Origin: Chelatococcus sp.
GTDB lineage: Bacteria; Pseudomonadota; Alphaproteobacteria; Rhizobiales; Beijerinckiaceae
DNA: 12,767 nt
Reading direction: 5' to 3'
NCBI GenBank assembly: GCA_003248805.1
Contig: QFQY01000089.1
Span: 1-12,767, forward strand
Under the pieces are notes generated by a model that saw nothing but the letters and a program-made list of their open reading frames with translations, did not search any database and had not been told where the DNA came from. Both the position numbers and the translations under genes were made by a program. Shown here piece after piece: positions 1 through 6,649 of this stretch (position 1 is its first letter; every line of letters begins with the position of its first letter).

Positions 1-180
1 ATCGACGCTTTCGACATCGACATCGACATTCGGCACGCGGCCGTCGACCGCGACGCCGCCCGGACCCCGCGCATCCCCTCGGATCGCGACGACCCCGAAA
101 ACCCTGCGGCCATCGCATCGGACCGAAAAGTGGAATCCACTTTTCGGAAAACTCCGATGCGACGACCCGTGGATTCATGA
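1..180 (+). CDS. Possible 3' end of an unidentified gene
   Basis: Frame 1 is open from the first base of the window to a TGA at 178-180, giving 59 residues. The first 37 codons have mostly G or C in the third position, as in the real genes here. The last third of the frame is the palindromic repeat at 114-161, which reads through as residues of the type DRKVESTFRK. The visible peptide is rich in Asp and Arg, has no domain I can name and would be a C-terminal tail. Open frames are common by chance in DNA this GC-rich, and the opposite strand is also open in several frames over 1-113, with an ATG at 113-111. The strand and even the existence of this gene are therefore uncertain. Confidence 0.25.
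   Translation: MDAFDIDIDIRHAAVDRDAARTPRIPSDRDDPENPAAIASDRKVESTFRKTPMRRPVDS
114..161. repeat. Long imperfect palindrome, rhizobial-type interspersed repeat
   Basis: Two nested inverted repeats share one centre. The inner arms are CCGAAAAGTGG (123-133) and CCACTTTTCGG (137-147) around a 3-base loop. The outer arms are CGCATCGGA (114-122) and TCCGATGCG (153-161), with AAAAC bulged on one side. The RNA or single strand would form a 20-pair hairpin. Very similar palindromes are scattered through many Rhizobiales genomes, often at gene ends (recalled knowledge, not searched). It could end transcription of the upstream gene, but no T-tract follows it. Confidence 0.75.
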
Positions 181-360
181 CCCGACGGGGTTTTCGGTGC
201 GAGCTTCTTCCCCGCGCGGCGGCGAGGCCGATGGCTACGGCCGACAGCCTCGCTTCTCCCGCAAGGACGGCCAGCGCCCGCCGCGCTTGTCGGCATCGTC
301 GGCGCGGCCTAATCCTCGGGTCGCAGAACGTCGTTCCCGGAAACGGCGCCGCGAGGAAAC
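181..360. other. Non-coding gap and leader of the MFS gene
   Basis: These 180 bases separate the possible upstream gene tail from the MFS start. I see no convincing promoter hexamers. The only clear signal is the ribosome binding site GAGGAA at 353-358, two bases before the ATG at 361; the purine run GCGAGGAAA makes it usable. A longer reading frame runs through this gap in another phase (from 177), but its protein is Arg/Ala-rich and its frame is incompatible with the MFS gene, so it is a shadow. Confidence 0.5.
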
Positions 361-1587
361 ATGAGTCCCGAGGAAGCGCGCTACGCGCCCGATTCGTCCT
401 ATGCCTGGCTGCGCCTCGCTTTGTCGCTGCTGCTCGGCACGGTCGCCTGCGTCGGCACCTGGTCGGTCGTGGTCGCGCTGCCCTCGGTGCAGGCCGAGTT
501 CGGCACGCTGCGGGCGGGGGCTTCGCTGCCCTACACCTGCGTCATGCTCGGCTTCGGCTTCGGCAACATCGCGCTCGGGCGCGTGGCCGATCGCCGCGGC
601 ATCTTTCTGCCGGTGGTCCTCGGGGCGCTGCTGCTCGGCAGCGGCTACATTCTCGCCGGCATGGCGCAGTCGCTCTGGCAGTTCGCGCTGATCCATCTCG
701 TCCTGATCGGCGTCGGCGGCGGCGCCGGCTTCTCCCCGCTGATCGCCGACCTGTCGCACTGGTTCCGCCGCCATCGCGGGCTGGCCGTCGTGTTCGGAGC
801 CTCGGGCAGCTATCTCGCGGGCGTGATCTGGCCCCAGGTCATCAGCTGGGGCCTGCAGACCCATGGCTGGCGCGCGACGCATATCGGCATCGGCGTCACG
901 GTGCTCGCCGTCATGCTGCCGCTTGCGCCGTTCTTCCGGCGCCGGCCGGCCGCCGCCGCGCTCAAGGCGGCGGAGGCCGAGAGCGCGGGGGCGCGCGGGG
1001 ATCTCGGCCTTTCCGCCGGCCAGCTCCAGGCGCTGCTCGTCGTCGCCGGCTTCTCCTGCTGCGTCGCCATGGCGATGCCGCAGGTCCATCTCGTGGCCTA
1101 TTGCGGCGATCTCGGCTACGGCGTGGCGCGCGGCGCCGAGATGCTCTCGCTGATGCTGGCGCTCGGCATCGTCAGCCGCATCGGCTCGGGCTTCGTGGCC
1201 GACCGCATCGGTGGCGTGTCGACGCTGGTTCTGGGCTCGGCCATGCAGGCTGCCGCGCTCTTCCTCTATCTCTGGTTCGACGGGCTGACCTCGCTCTATA
1301 TCGTCACCGCGATCTTCGGCCTGTTCCAGGGCGGTATCGTCCCGATGTACGCCGTGATCATCCGCGAATACCTGCCGGCCCGGGAGGCCGGCATGCGGAT
1401 CGGCATCGTCATGTCCGCGACGATTCTCGGCATGGCCTTCGGCGGCTATGTTTCGGGCCTGATCTTCGACCTGACCGCCTCCTACCGCATGGCGTTCCTG
1501 AACGGCCTCGCCTGGAACTTCGTCAATCTCGCCGTCGTCTGCTGGCTGATGCTGCGGGCGCGGCCGCGCGCGGCGCTGCCGGCCTGA
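361..1587 (+). CDS. MFS transporter, oxalate/formate or monocarboxylate antiporter-like
   Basis: The 408-residue protein has the length and roughly twelve hydrophobic segments of a major facilitator superfamily permease of the inner membrane. The loop after helix 2 carries GRVADRRG (73-80), the family's A-motif, with a second copy in the other half, SRIGSGFVADRIGG (272-285). WFRRHRGLA (134-142), after helix 4, is of the kind seen in the oxalate:formate antiporter and monocarboxylate transporter groups. A polar linker rich in Ala, Glu and Lys at about 194-220 joins the two six-helix halves. The chosen ATG is preceded by GAGGAA. The substrate cannot be read from the sequence; a small organic acid is an inference from subfamily resemblance. 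It stands alone, with 73 bases to the next gene and no obvious functional link to it. Confidence 0.85.
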   Translation: MSPEEARYAPDSSYAWLRLALSLLLGTVACVGTWSVVVALPSVQAEFGTLRAGASLPYTCVMLGFGFGNIALGRVADRRGIFLPVVLGALLLGSGYILAGMAQSLWQFALIHLVLIGVGGGAGFSPLIADLSHWFRRHRGLAVVFGASGSYLAGVIWPQVISWGLQTHGWRATHIGIGVTVLAVMLPLAPFFRRRPAAAALKAAEAESAGARGDLGLSAGQLQALLVVAGFSCCVAMAMPQVHLVAYCGDLGYGVARGAEMLSLMLALGIVSRIGSGFVADRIGGVSTLVLGSAMQAAALFLYLWFDGLTSLYIVTAIFGLFQGGIVPMYAVIIREYLPAREAGMRIGIVMSATILGMAFGGYVSGLIFDLTASYRMAFLNGLAWNFVNLAVVCWLMLRARPRAALPA

Positions 1588-1660
1588 GCCCCCCTGCGAG
1601 CTTGACGGGCCGCGCAGGCGGGCGGATGCCTGGGCGGTCCTTCACCGCAGGATCGCCCCC

Positions 1661-2026
1661 ATGCCGAGTTCCGCGCGCGTCGCGCCGCAGCCGCTCCACT
1701 TCCGCCACCCCTTCGTCCGCAATCTGGGGCGGGCGCTCCTGCTCTATCTGGCGCTCGCGGCCGTCGGCCTGGCGATCGGCATGGCGGGCTATGCCCTCAC
1801 CGAGGGCATGAGCCTGGTCGACGCCTTCGTGAACGCGGCGATGATCCTCTCCGGCATGGGCCCGGTCGGCGAGCTCAAGACCTCGGCCGGCAAGGTCTTC
1901 GCCGGATTCTACGCGCTCTTCTCCGGTCTCTTCGTGGTGATCGCGACCGGTTTCGTGCTGGCGCCGATCCTGCACCACGTGCTGCACTCCTTCCACATCG
2001 AACAGGGAAAACACGAGAATGACTGA
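1661..2026 (+). CDS. Small two-helix membrane protein, potassium-channel-pore-like
   Basis: The 121-residue protein has a short basic N-terminus, a transmembrane helix at about 24-45, an amphipathic segment SLVDAFVNAAMILSG (51-65), a turn GMGPVG (65-70) and a second helix at about 78-101. It ends in the His-rich tail LHHVLHSFHIE. The order helix, short re-entrant helix, Gly-rich turn, helix with GKVFAGFYALFSG is that of a two-helix potassium channel subunit, but the selectivity-filter sequence TVGYG is replaced by SGMGPVG. I therefore call it channel-like, not a proven channel. A weak Shine-Dalgarno, GCAGGA (1647-1652), precedes the ATG. Its last eight bases overlap the start of the thioesterase gene, so the two are probably translated together. 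Confidence 0.7.
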   Translation: MPSSARVAPQPLHFRHPFVRNLGRALLLYLALAAVGLAIGMAGYALTEGMSLVDAFVNAAMILSGMGPVGELKTSAGKVFAGFYALFSGLFVVIATGFVLAPILHHVLHSFHIEQGKHEND

Positions 2027-2429
2027 GCCCGGCCTGACGCCAGACGAGACCCCGCGCGGCACCCTGACCGTGCGGATCAACGCCATGCCGGCGGACACCA
2101 ATGCCAATGGCGACATCTTCGGCGGCTGGGTGATGTCGCGCATGGACTCGGCTGGCGGCATCGCGGGCGTCGACCGGGCGCAGGGGCGGGTGGTCACCAT
2201 CGCGGTCGACGCGATGACCTTCATCCGGCCGGTCAAGGTGGGCGACGTGCTCAGCGTCTACACCGAGATCGAGTCCGTCGGCCGGACCTCGATGCGCATC
2301 CATGTCGAGGCCTGGGCGCGGCGCTTCCACACCCAGATCAGCGAGAAGGTGACGGACGCGACCTTCACCTTCGTGGCCGTCGACGACAATGGCCGCCCGC
2401 GTCCGGTGCCGCTGCTGCCGGTCGCCTGA
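2019..2429 (+). CDS. yciA: YciA-type acyl-CoA thioesterase (hotdog fold)
   Basis: The 136-residue protein matches the YciA family in length and along most of its sequence. These cytoplasmic hotdog-fold enzymes hydrolyse a broad range of acyl-CoA thioesters to free acid and CoA. The diagnostic stretch AMPADTNANGDIFGGW begins near residue 22 and leads into the active-site region MSRMDSAGG, whose Asp is the family's catalytic acid. RVVTIAVDAMTFIRPVKVGD follows at about 57-76, forming the long helix-strand core, and FTFVAVDDNGRPRPVP closes the domain. The enzymes work as oligomers. The ATG at 2019 lies inside the preceding membrane-protein gene, with an eight-base overlap, which suggests translational coupling. 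The functional link between a channel-like protein and a thioesterase is unclear. Confidence 0.93.
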   Translation: MTEPGLTPDETPRGTLTVRINAMPADTNANGDIFGGWVMSRMDSAGGIAGVDRAQGRVVTIAVDAMTFIRPVKVGDVLSVYTEIESVGRTSMRIHVEAWARRFHTQISEKVTDATFTFVAVDDNGRPRPVPLLPVA

Positions 2430-2508
2430 GACGGACTCGGTTTCGCCTCACCTCCTAACGGAGCGTGAACGGCACCTCGGCGCGAGTGATTCAGAAGAAT
2501 CCGTGCGG

Positions 2509-2523
2509 TTAAGCGATCTTTAA
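2509..2523 (+). promoter_or_regulatory. Predicted CtrA binding site, TTAA-N7-TTAA
   Basis: TTAA at 2509-2512 and TTAA at 2520-2523 are separated by exactly seven bases, the full consensus for the alphaproteobacterial response regulator CtrA. Each half is followed by GCG, so the site is also an 11-base direct repeat. TTAA is rare in this GC-rich DNA, which makes a chance match less likely. It lies about 240 bases before the chemoreceptor start. CtrA controls motility and chemotaxis genes in many alphaproteobacteria. Direct control here is an inference. Confidence 0.6.
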
Positions 2524-2606
2524 GCGCATCGCCGCGATCATGCGCTGCAGCAGGCAAGGCCGACGGCCGTGCCTCGGGGGGATGCATGCTCGATTTGCGC
2601 CATATT

Positions 2607-2636
2607 CGGGATTTCGCGCCTCGCGCCGAAATCCCG
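2607..2636. repeat. Strong hairpin in the chemoreceptor leader
   Basis: CGGGATTTCG (2607-2616) and CGAAATCCCG (2627-2636) are perfect 10-base inverted arms around a 10-base loop that can add three more pairs with one bulge. It lies between the CtrA-type site and the start codon, so it would be in the messenger leader if transcription starts near that site. No T-tract follows, so a simple terminator is unlikely. Its role is unknown. Confidence 0.45.
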
Positions 2637-2761
2637 CGGGGCCGTCCGGCCCGGCCGGATCGCGCTTGCAGCCTCTCCGGGCGCGGGGCGCGGCGGCTCG
2701 CCATTTCGATCAACCGCAGCCTCATCGCTTTCCAGTGTTGCGTGCCATTCCGGAGAGAGAC

Positions 2762-5167
2762 ATGACCAAGGACACGAAGTCTGTGCGCCAGGCATCGCGC
2801 ATCGGCATCGCAACGCGCATCTATGCGGCGCTCGGTGTCATGACCGGCCTGACCCTCGTCGCGTCCTCCGTGGCCTGGGTCTCCTATGGCCGCCTCGACG
2901 AAACCGTCGACTATCTGGTCGAGCGCAAGATGCCCGTCGTCGAGCTCGCGATGGAGCTCTCGCAGGCGGCGATGCGCTCGACCGCGCTCGCTGCCCGCTT
3001 CAGCGAGGTGCAGACGGTGCGCGAGCGCGCCCAGGTCACCGGCGAGCTCGATCTGGTCGAGGCGCGCCAGTTCGACCTGCTGCGCCGTGTCGCGACGCAG
3101 GGCGAGGTCGACAAGGCGAAGGCGCAGGCCGCGATCGACGACCTCTCGCGCCAGATCAACGACATCAACGACCTGACGGGCGAGCGCCTGCGCAATGCGG
3201 CGGAGGAGGGCACCGCGCTGGAGGCTCTCTCCAAGGCGCGCGAGGTGTTCTCCACGATCGCCGACGCCGAGGCCGCCGAAGCGCAGTTCAACGTCAAGAT
3301 CGGCATCTCGAGGCTGGCCCAGGCCCAGGGCGAGGCCTTCGAGACAGCGATGGACGAGATCATCGACAAGGATTTGAACGGGCTCGACGTGGCGCGCTCG
3401 CTGCAGCTCCAGGTCAGCGAGCTGGTCGGCCTGCTGCGCGAGGTCGCCCAGATCAACACCCGTCCCAAGCTCGATGTCGCCAAGGCGCGCTTCAAGGCCA
3501 TCCTTGGCCAAATCCGCAGCAACATCGCGCTCTCCCAGCAGATCGCGCCGAACCCGGAGCGGGTGAAGGCGATCGACGCCGTCGTCAACCTGGGCGAGGG
3601 CAGCAACGGCCTCATCTCCATCCGCGAGCGCGACCTGCAGACCCGCGAGGCCATGCGGCGCGGGCTCGGCGAGCTCGACCGCTCGGCCGAGGCCGTCCGC
3701 CAGGAGGTCGACGCGCTGGTGAAGGCCGCGCGCGACAGCTCCGTCGCCTCCGCCGACGCCACGGGCACGCTCATCGAGCAGAGCAAGATGTGGCTCGGCA
3801 TCATCGGTATCGGCTCGCTTCTCGTCGCGCTCGCCCTGTCGTTCGCCTATGTCCGTCCGAAGATCGTCGGGCGCCTGAACGCCCTGTGGGCCGCGACGCG
3901 CGCCATCGCCGATGGCCAGCTCGAGACCGTGGTCGACACGCGCGGCAACGACGAGATCTCCGACATCTCCCGCAGCGTGCTGCTGTTCCGCGACAACGCC
4001 GTGGCGCTGCGCGCCGCCGAGGCCGCCAAGGTCGAGGACGAGGCACGGGCGCAGGAGCAGCGCCGCCAGATGATGCAGGAGCTTTCCGAGGCTTTCGGGG
4101 TCGTCGTTTCGGCGGCCGCGGCCGGCGACTTCACCCGCCGCGTCGACGCGAATTTCGCCGACGAGGAGCTCAACGCGCTGGCCGGTTCGATCAACGAACT
4201 GCTCGGAACCGTCCAGGGCGGGCTCTCCGAGACCTGCGAGGTGCTCGCCGAGCTGTCGGCCGGCCATCTCTCGGCCCGGATCGAAGGTCTCTATCAGGGC
4301 GCCTTCGCCGAACTGAAGAACGGCACCAACGCGCTCGCCGACGAGTTCGAGAGCACGCTCGCGCGGCTCGCGGCGACCGTCTCCGCGGTGCGGAGCGCCA
4401 CCGGCGAGATCCTGGCGGGCGTCACCGATCTGGCCGAGCGCACCAGCGAGGAGAGCAATGCGGTCTCGATGGCGACCAACCAGCTCGGCGCCTTCGCCGG
4501 CACGGTGAAGAAGACCGCGTCCGAGGCCGCGCAGGCCATGGGCATGGCCGAGGGCGCCGAGGAGCGCGCCCAGCAGGGCGAGAAGGTCGTGGCGTCCGCG
4601 CTCGAGGCGATGCACCGCATCCGCAGCTCCTCGAGCAAGATCGCCGAGGTCATCGCGATGATCGACGAGATCGCCTTCCAGACCAACCTTCTGGCCCTCA
4701 ACGCCGCCGTCGAGGCGGCCCGTGCCGGCGATGCCGGCAAGGGCTTCGCGGTGGTGGCGAGCGAGGTCCGCAGCCTCGCCAAGCGCTCGGCCGACGCCTC
4801 GAACGACGTCAAGCGCCTGGTCGAGGCCGCCCATGGCGACGTCAAGGTCGGCGTCGGGCTGGTCGAGGAGACCTCGGCCATGTTCGGCGCGATCGTGTCC
4901 TCGGTGAACCACCTGACCGGGCTGATGAACGGCATCTCGCAGACCGCGAAGAGCCAGGCGACGGACGTGTCCACGATCAACACCGAGATCGACGGCATCG
5001 GCACCATGGCGCATCAGAACGCCGCCCTCGTCGAGGAGACCAACGCTGCACTCGCGCTCACCGACGAGCAGACCCGCGCGCTGACCGCCCATATCGCGCG
5101 CTTCCGGTTCCGCGAGGGGCATGCCGCGGCCGCCGGGCACGAGGCCAGCGTCGCGCGCGCGGCCTGA
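2762..5167 (+). CDS. Methyl-accepting chemotaxis protein with multiple HAMP-like segments
   Basis: This 801-residue inner-membrane chemoreceptor senses a ligand outside and controls CheA kinase through CheW. Helix 1 spans about residues 19-40, a roughly 300-residue helical periplasmic sensor follows, and helix 2 lies at about 343-364. A HAMP domain follows it (to about 415), then two more HAMP-like stretches marked by AAAGDFTRRVDANF and LSAGHLSARIEGLY. The signalling domain has the conserved hairpin tip EIAFQTNLLALNAAVEAARAG starting at residue 636, with the flanking GKGFAVVASEVRSLAKRS. The sensor resembles no small-ligand domain I can name. The C-terminus is Ala-rich and lacks a CheR-tether pentapeptide of the NWETF type. 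I chose the ATG at 2762 because GGAGAGAGA lies just before it and the first helix then falls near the N-terminus. An upstream CtrA-type site may regulate it. No other che gene is nearby, as is usual for scattered receptors. Confidence 0.93.
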   Translation: MTKDTKSVRQASRIGIATRIYAALGVMTGLTLVASSVAWVSYGRLDETVDYLVERKMPVVELAMELSQAAMRSTALAARFSEVQTVRERAQVTGELDLVEARQFDLLRRVATQGEVDKAKAQAAIDDLSRQINDINDLTGERLRNAAEEGTALEALSKAREVFSTIADAEAAEAQFNVKIGISRLAQAQGEAFETAMDEIIDKDLNGLDVARSLQLQVSELVGLLREVAQINTRPKLDVAKARFKAILGQIRSNIALSQQIAPNPERVKAIDAVVNLGEGSNGLISIRERDLQTREAMRRGLGELDRSAEAVRQEVDALVKAARDSSVASADATGTLIEQSKMWLGIIGIGSLLVALALSFAYVRPKIVGRLNALWAATRAIADGQLETVVDTRGNDEISDISRSVLLFRDNAVALRAAEAAKVEDEARAQEQRRQMMQELSEAFGVVVSAAAAGDFTRRVDANFADEELNALAGSINELLGTVQGGLSETCEVLAELSAGHLSARIEGLYQGAFAELKNGTNALADEFESTLARLAATVSAVRSATGEILAGVTDLAERTSEESNAVSMATNQLGAFAGTVKKTASEAAQAMGMAEGAEERAQQGEKVVASALEAMHRIRSSSSKIAEVIAMIDEIAFQTNLLALNAAVEAARAGDAGKGFAVVASEVRSLAKRSADASNDVKRLVEAAHGDVKVGVGLVEETSAMFGAIVSSVNHLTGLMNGISQTAKSQATDVSTINTEIDGIGTMAHQNAALVEETNAALALTDEQTRALTAHIARFRFREGHAAAAGHEASVARAA

Positions 5168-5190
5168 CCCCTCCGGACCGAGCCGGGTTC

Positions 5191-5230
5191 CGGCCCGCGA
5201 CGGTTCGCCGTCGCGGGCCGTCTTCGTTCG
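5191..5230 (+). terminator. Terminator-like hairpin after the chemoreceptor gene
   Basis: A perfect 13-pair stem (5191-5203 with 5208-5220) closes on a TTCG tetraloop, a very stable form. The stop codon lies 24 bases upstream. The sequence after it, TCTTCGTTCG, is only moderately T-rich, so termination efficiency is uncertain, but position and stability suggest it ends the chemoreceptor transcript and insulates the tRNA gene. Confidence 0.65.
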
Positions 5231-5257
5231 GGCGGGCATCCGGCGCCGAGAGCGCGC

Positions 5258-5286
5258 TTGCTCAGGCGGGCAGGGCGATGCTAGGC
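5258..5286 (+). promoter_or_regulatory. Possible promoter of the tRNA gene
   Basis: TTGCTC (5258-5263) and CTAGGC (5281-5286) are 17 bases apart, and the mature tRNA begins eight bases after the second box. The spacing suits a vegetative sigma factor promoter, and the first box shares TTG with the consensus. The second box is a poor match, so this rests mainly on position. Confidence 0.35.
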
Positions 5287-5293
5287 GGGATGC

Positions 5294-5369
5294 GGGCCGG
5301 TAGCTCAATGGTTAGAGCTCGCTGCTCATAACAGCGCCGGTGCCGGTTCGAGTCCGGCCCGGCCCACCA
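5294..5369 (+). tRNA. tRNA with CAU anticodon, probably tRNA-Ile2 (or elongator Met)
   Basis: A complete 76-base cloverleaf with encoded CCA is visible. The acceptor arms are GGGCCGG and CCGGCCC; the D stem is GCTC/GAGC around AATGGTTA; the anticodon stem is CGCTG/CAGCG with loop CTCATAA; the T stem is GCCGG/CCGGC with loop TTCGAGT. The anticodon CAT is shared by initiator Met, elongator Met and the minor Ile tRNA whose C34 is changed to lysidine by TilS. It is not the initiator, since the first acceptor pair is intact and the anticodon stem lacks the three G-C pairs. The eight-base D loop and G/C-rich acceptor resemble E. coli ileX more than metT, so I lean to Ile2. It sits at the edge of the integrated element and is almost certainly its attachment site. 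Confidence 0.93.
5330..5369. other. Probable attachment site end (attL/attR) at the tRNA 3' half
   Basis: Tyrosine recombinases of this kind commonly recombine within the 3' half of a tRNA gene and restore it on insertion. The integrase gene lies 90 bases beyond this tRNA and points towards it, the usual arrangement at an element end. The crossover core should therefore lie within the anticodon-to-CCA portion. The second copy is not in the window, so exact limits cannot be set. Confidence 0.5.
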
Positions 5370-5458
5370 ATATCTGCGACGTTCGTTGAAAACGCTTGGC
5401 TATTTCGCCTGTTTTTTCCCACCGCCTCCAACCGGCTTCAAAAGTGGGAAAGATTTGT
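5370..5458. other. AT-richer element end between tRNA and integrase, with inverted repeat
   Basis: This 89-base stretch is visibly poorer in G and C than its surroundings, as is usual for the arm region of an attachment site. TTTCCCAC (5415-5422) and GTGGGAAA (5444-5451) form an eight-pair inverted repeat around a 21-base loop. On either strand it could act as the integrase terminator or as a recombinase/accessory-protein site. The sequence alone does not decide. Confidence 0.4.
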
Positions 5459-6649
5459 TCAGGCTTCGTCCTCTGAGCCTGGGTCGTCGACCTCTTCGAT
5501 TCCCTCGAGGTCGCCGAGATCGATGAACGCCATGCCGGCGCCGGCGAGCTTCCGGCGGTTCGCCTTGCGGGTGTAGAGCGCGGCCTGCTTGGGGCTCTCC
5601 CAGCCGAAGATCGCCATGAGCTGATGCTCTGTCGCGCCGTTGTCGGCGGCGATCGTCGCGCCCGCCTTGCGCAGGCCGTGGGCCGAGCATTGCGGCAGGC
5701 CGGCCTCGTTGCACCAGTCGCGCATCTTGTTGCCGAAGCCATTGCCGGTGAAGGGCCGATCGTACTCCGTGACCAGGAACGTCATGTTGCCCGCAGGCGA
5801 GTTGTCGATGATGTGACGAAGGGCTGGCAGGATCGGGAGCTGGCGTGCCTTCGGCTTGCGCCGGCCGTTTTTCTTCTCGGTGAAGTGCAGCCAGCCTTCA
5901 CGGATCATCTGCCGGCCGAGCAGAACCACGTCCGAGCGCCGCACGCCGGTGAAGAGCAGGAGACCAAGCGCGAGGTGGGCCTTGGTACCGAGCGGATGCT
6001 TTTTCGCGAAGGCGCGGACCTCCTCGATGGTCCAGGTGTGGAAGCCTTCATCCGTCTTCGGCTTGAACAGCTCGACATCGCGGGCGAGGTTGATTTTCAG
6101 GATCTGGACGTTGGGCGCCACCGCCCATTTGAAGACCTGGCGCAGCGCCTTGACCCGGTTGTTGGCAGCCCCCGGCAGATCGAGTTTGCGATCGCGCAGC
6201 ACATAGAGCGCCTTCAGCGAGAGATGCTCCAGCGGGAAGTCTGCGAAGATCTTGCTGGACCCGGGCGCGATCGGCTCGTCATAGGTGTTTTCGAGGATCT
6301 GCCGGCGGGTGCGGCGCGTCTGGGAATCGCACTGCAGATAGTCGGCGCATTCCGCCATGTAGCGCGAGCAGAGCCAGCGATAGGTGCCGGGCTTCGCAAG
6401 CGTGAGCGGGGAATGGGGAGCGAGGCCGGCAGCCTGCTCGGGCGTCTCCGACCGCTTCAGCGTGTCGAGCGCGGCCGCGGCGTCATAGGCATCGCGGAAT
6501 TCCTTGCTGCCCGGCGTCTCATGGATGCGCACCTTGCGATGGCCCTTCCCGCGCCAGAAATAGATCCTGACGTTGCCGTGCCGATCCGTATCCTCATAGA
6601 CATAGCGCAGCTCGATCTGCACGCCGTCTCCCGCATTAGACCGCGACAT
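5459..6649 (-). CDS. Tyrosine recombinase, prophage/element integrase
   Basis: The 396-residue protein is a site-specific tyrosine recombinase that would insert and excise the element at the neighbouring tRNA. An N-terminal arm-binding part (RYVYEDTDRHGNVRIYFW) and a SAM-like core-binding region precede the catalytic domain. In numbering from the chosen start, the catalytic residues are Arg237 in TGVRRSD, a Lys in the EKKNGRRKPK loop (about 258-267), His324-x-x-Arg327 in SAHGLRKAG, Trp350 in FGWESPKQ (where many relatives have His) and nucleophile Tyr359 in ALYTRK. The set is complete, so it looks active. In-frame alternatives are a TTG at 6718 and an ATG at 6691. I prefer the ATG at 6649 (MSRSNAGDG), which gives a 14-base overlap with the excisionase-like gene and has GGAG just upstream, though at tight spacing. 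The C-terminus is acidic. Confidence 0.93.
   Translation of the reverse strand: MSRSNAGDGVQIELRYVYEDTDRHGNVRIYFWRGKGHRKVRIHETPGSKEFRDAYDAAAALDTLKRSETPEQAAGLAPHSPLTLAKPGTYRWLCSRYMAECADYLQCDSQTRRTRRQILENTYDEPIAPGSSKIFADFPLEHLSLKALYVLRDRKLDLPGAANNRVKALRQVFKWAVAPNVQILKINLARDVELFKPKTDEGFHTWTIEEVRAFAKKHPLGTKAHLALGLLLFTGVRRSDVVLLGRQMIREGWLHFTEKKNGRRKPKARQLPILPALRHIIDNSPAGNMTFLVTEYDRPFTGNGFGNKMRDWCNEAGLPQCSAHGLRKAGATIAADNGATEHQLMAIFGWESPKQAALYTRKANRRKLAGAGMAFIDLGDLEGIEEVDDPGSEDEA

Larger units (their letters stand above)
2430..2761. other. 332-base intergenic control region ahead of the chemoreceptor gene
   Basis: No credible gene lies here. The chemoreceptor frame is open upstream to an ATG at 2540, but residues coded before 2762 are Arg/Pro-rich and unlike any receptor N-terminus. 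The region holds a CtrA-type site (2509-2523), a 10-pair hairpin (2607-2636) and a ribosome binding site just before 2762. It probably contains the chemoreceptor promoter and a leader of around 200 bases. Confidence 0.6.

Noticed and set aside
177..1811. Long + strand frame running through the MFS gene into the channel-like gene
   Set aside because: The product is Arg/Ala-rich low complexity and is out of frame with the clear MFS protein, which has the motifs and ribosome site.
2258..5308. Open frame of about 1,000 codons on the - strand opposite the chemoreceptor
   Set aside because: It exists because GC-rich coding DNA avoids stop codons in the opposite frame. Its residues are biased to Arg, Asp, Leu, Gly and Ala without any domain, while the + strand encodes an unmistakable chemoreceptor.
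5294..5369. Initiator methionine tRNA
   Set aside because: The acceptor's first pair is a normal G-C and the anticodon stem lacks three consecutive G-C pairs next to the loop.
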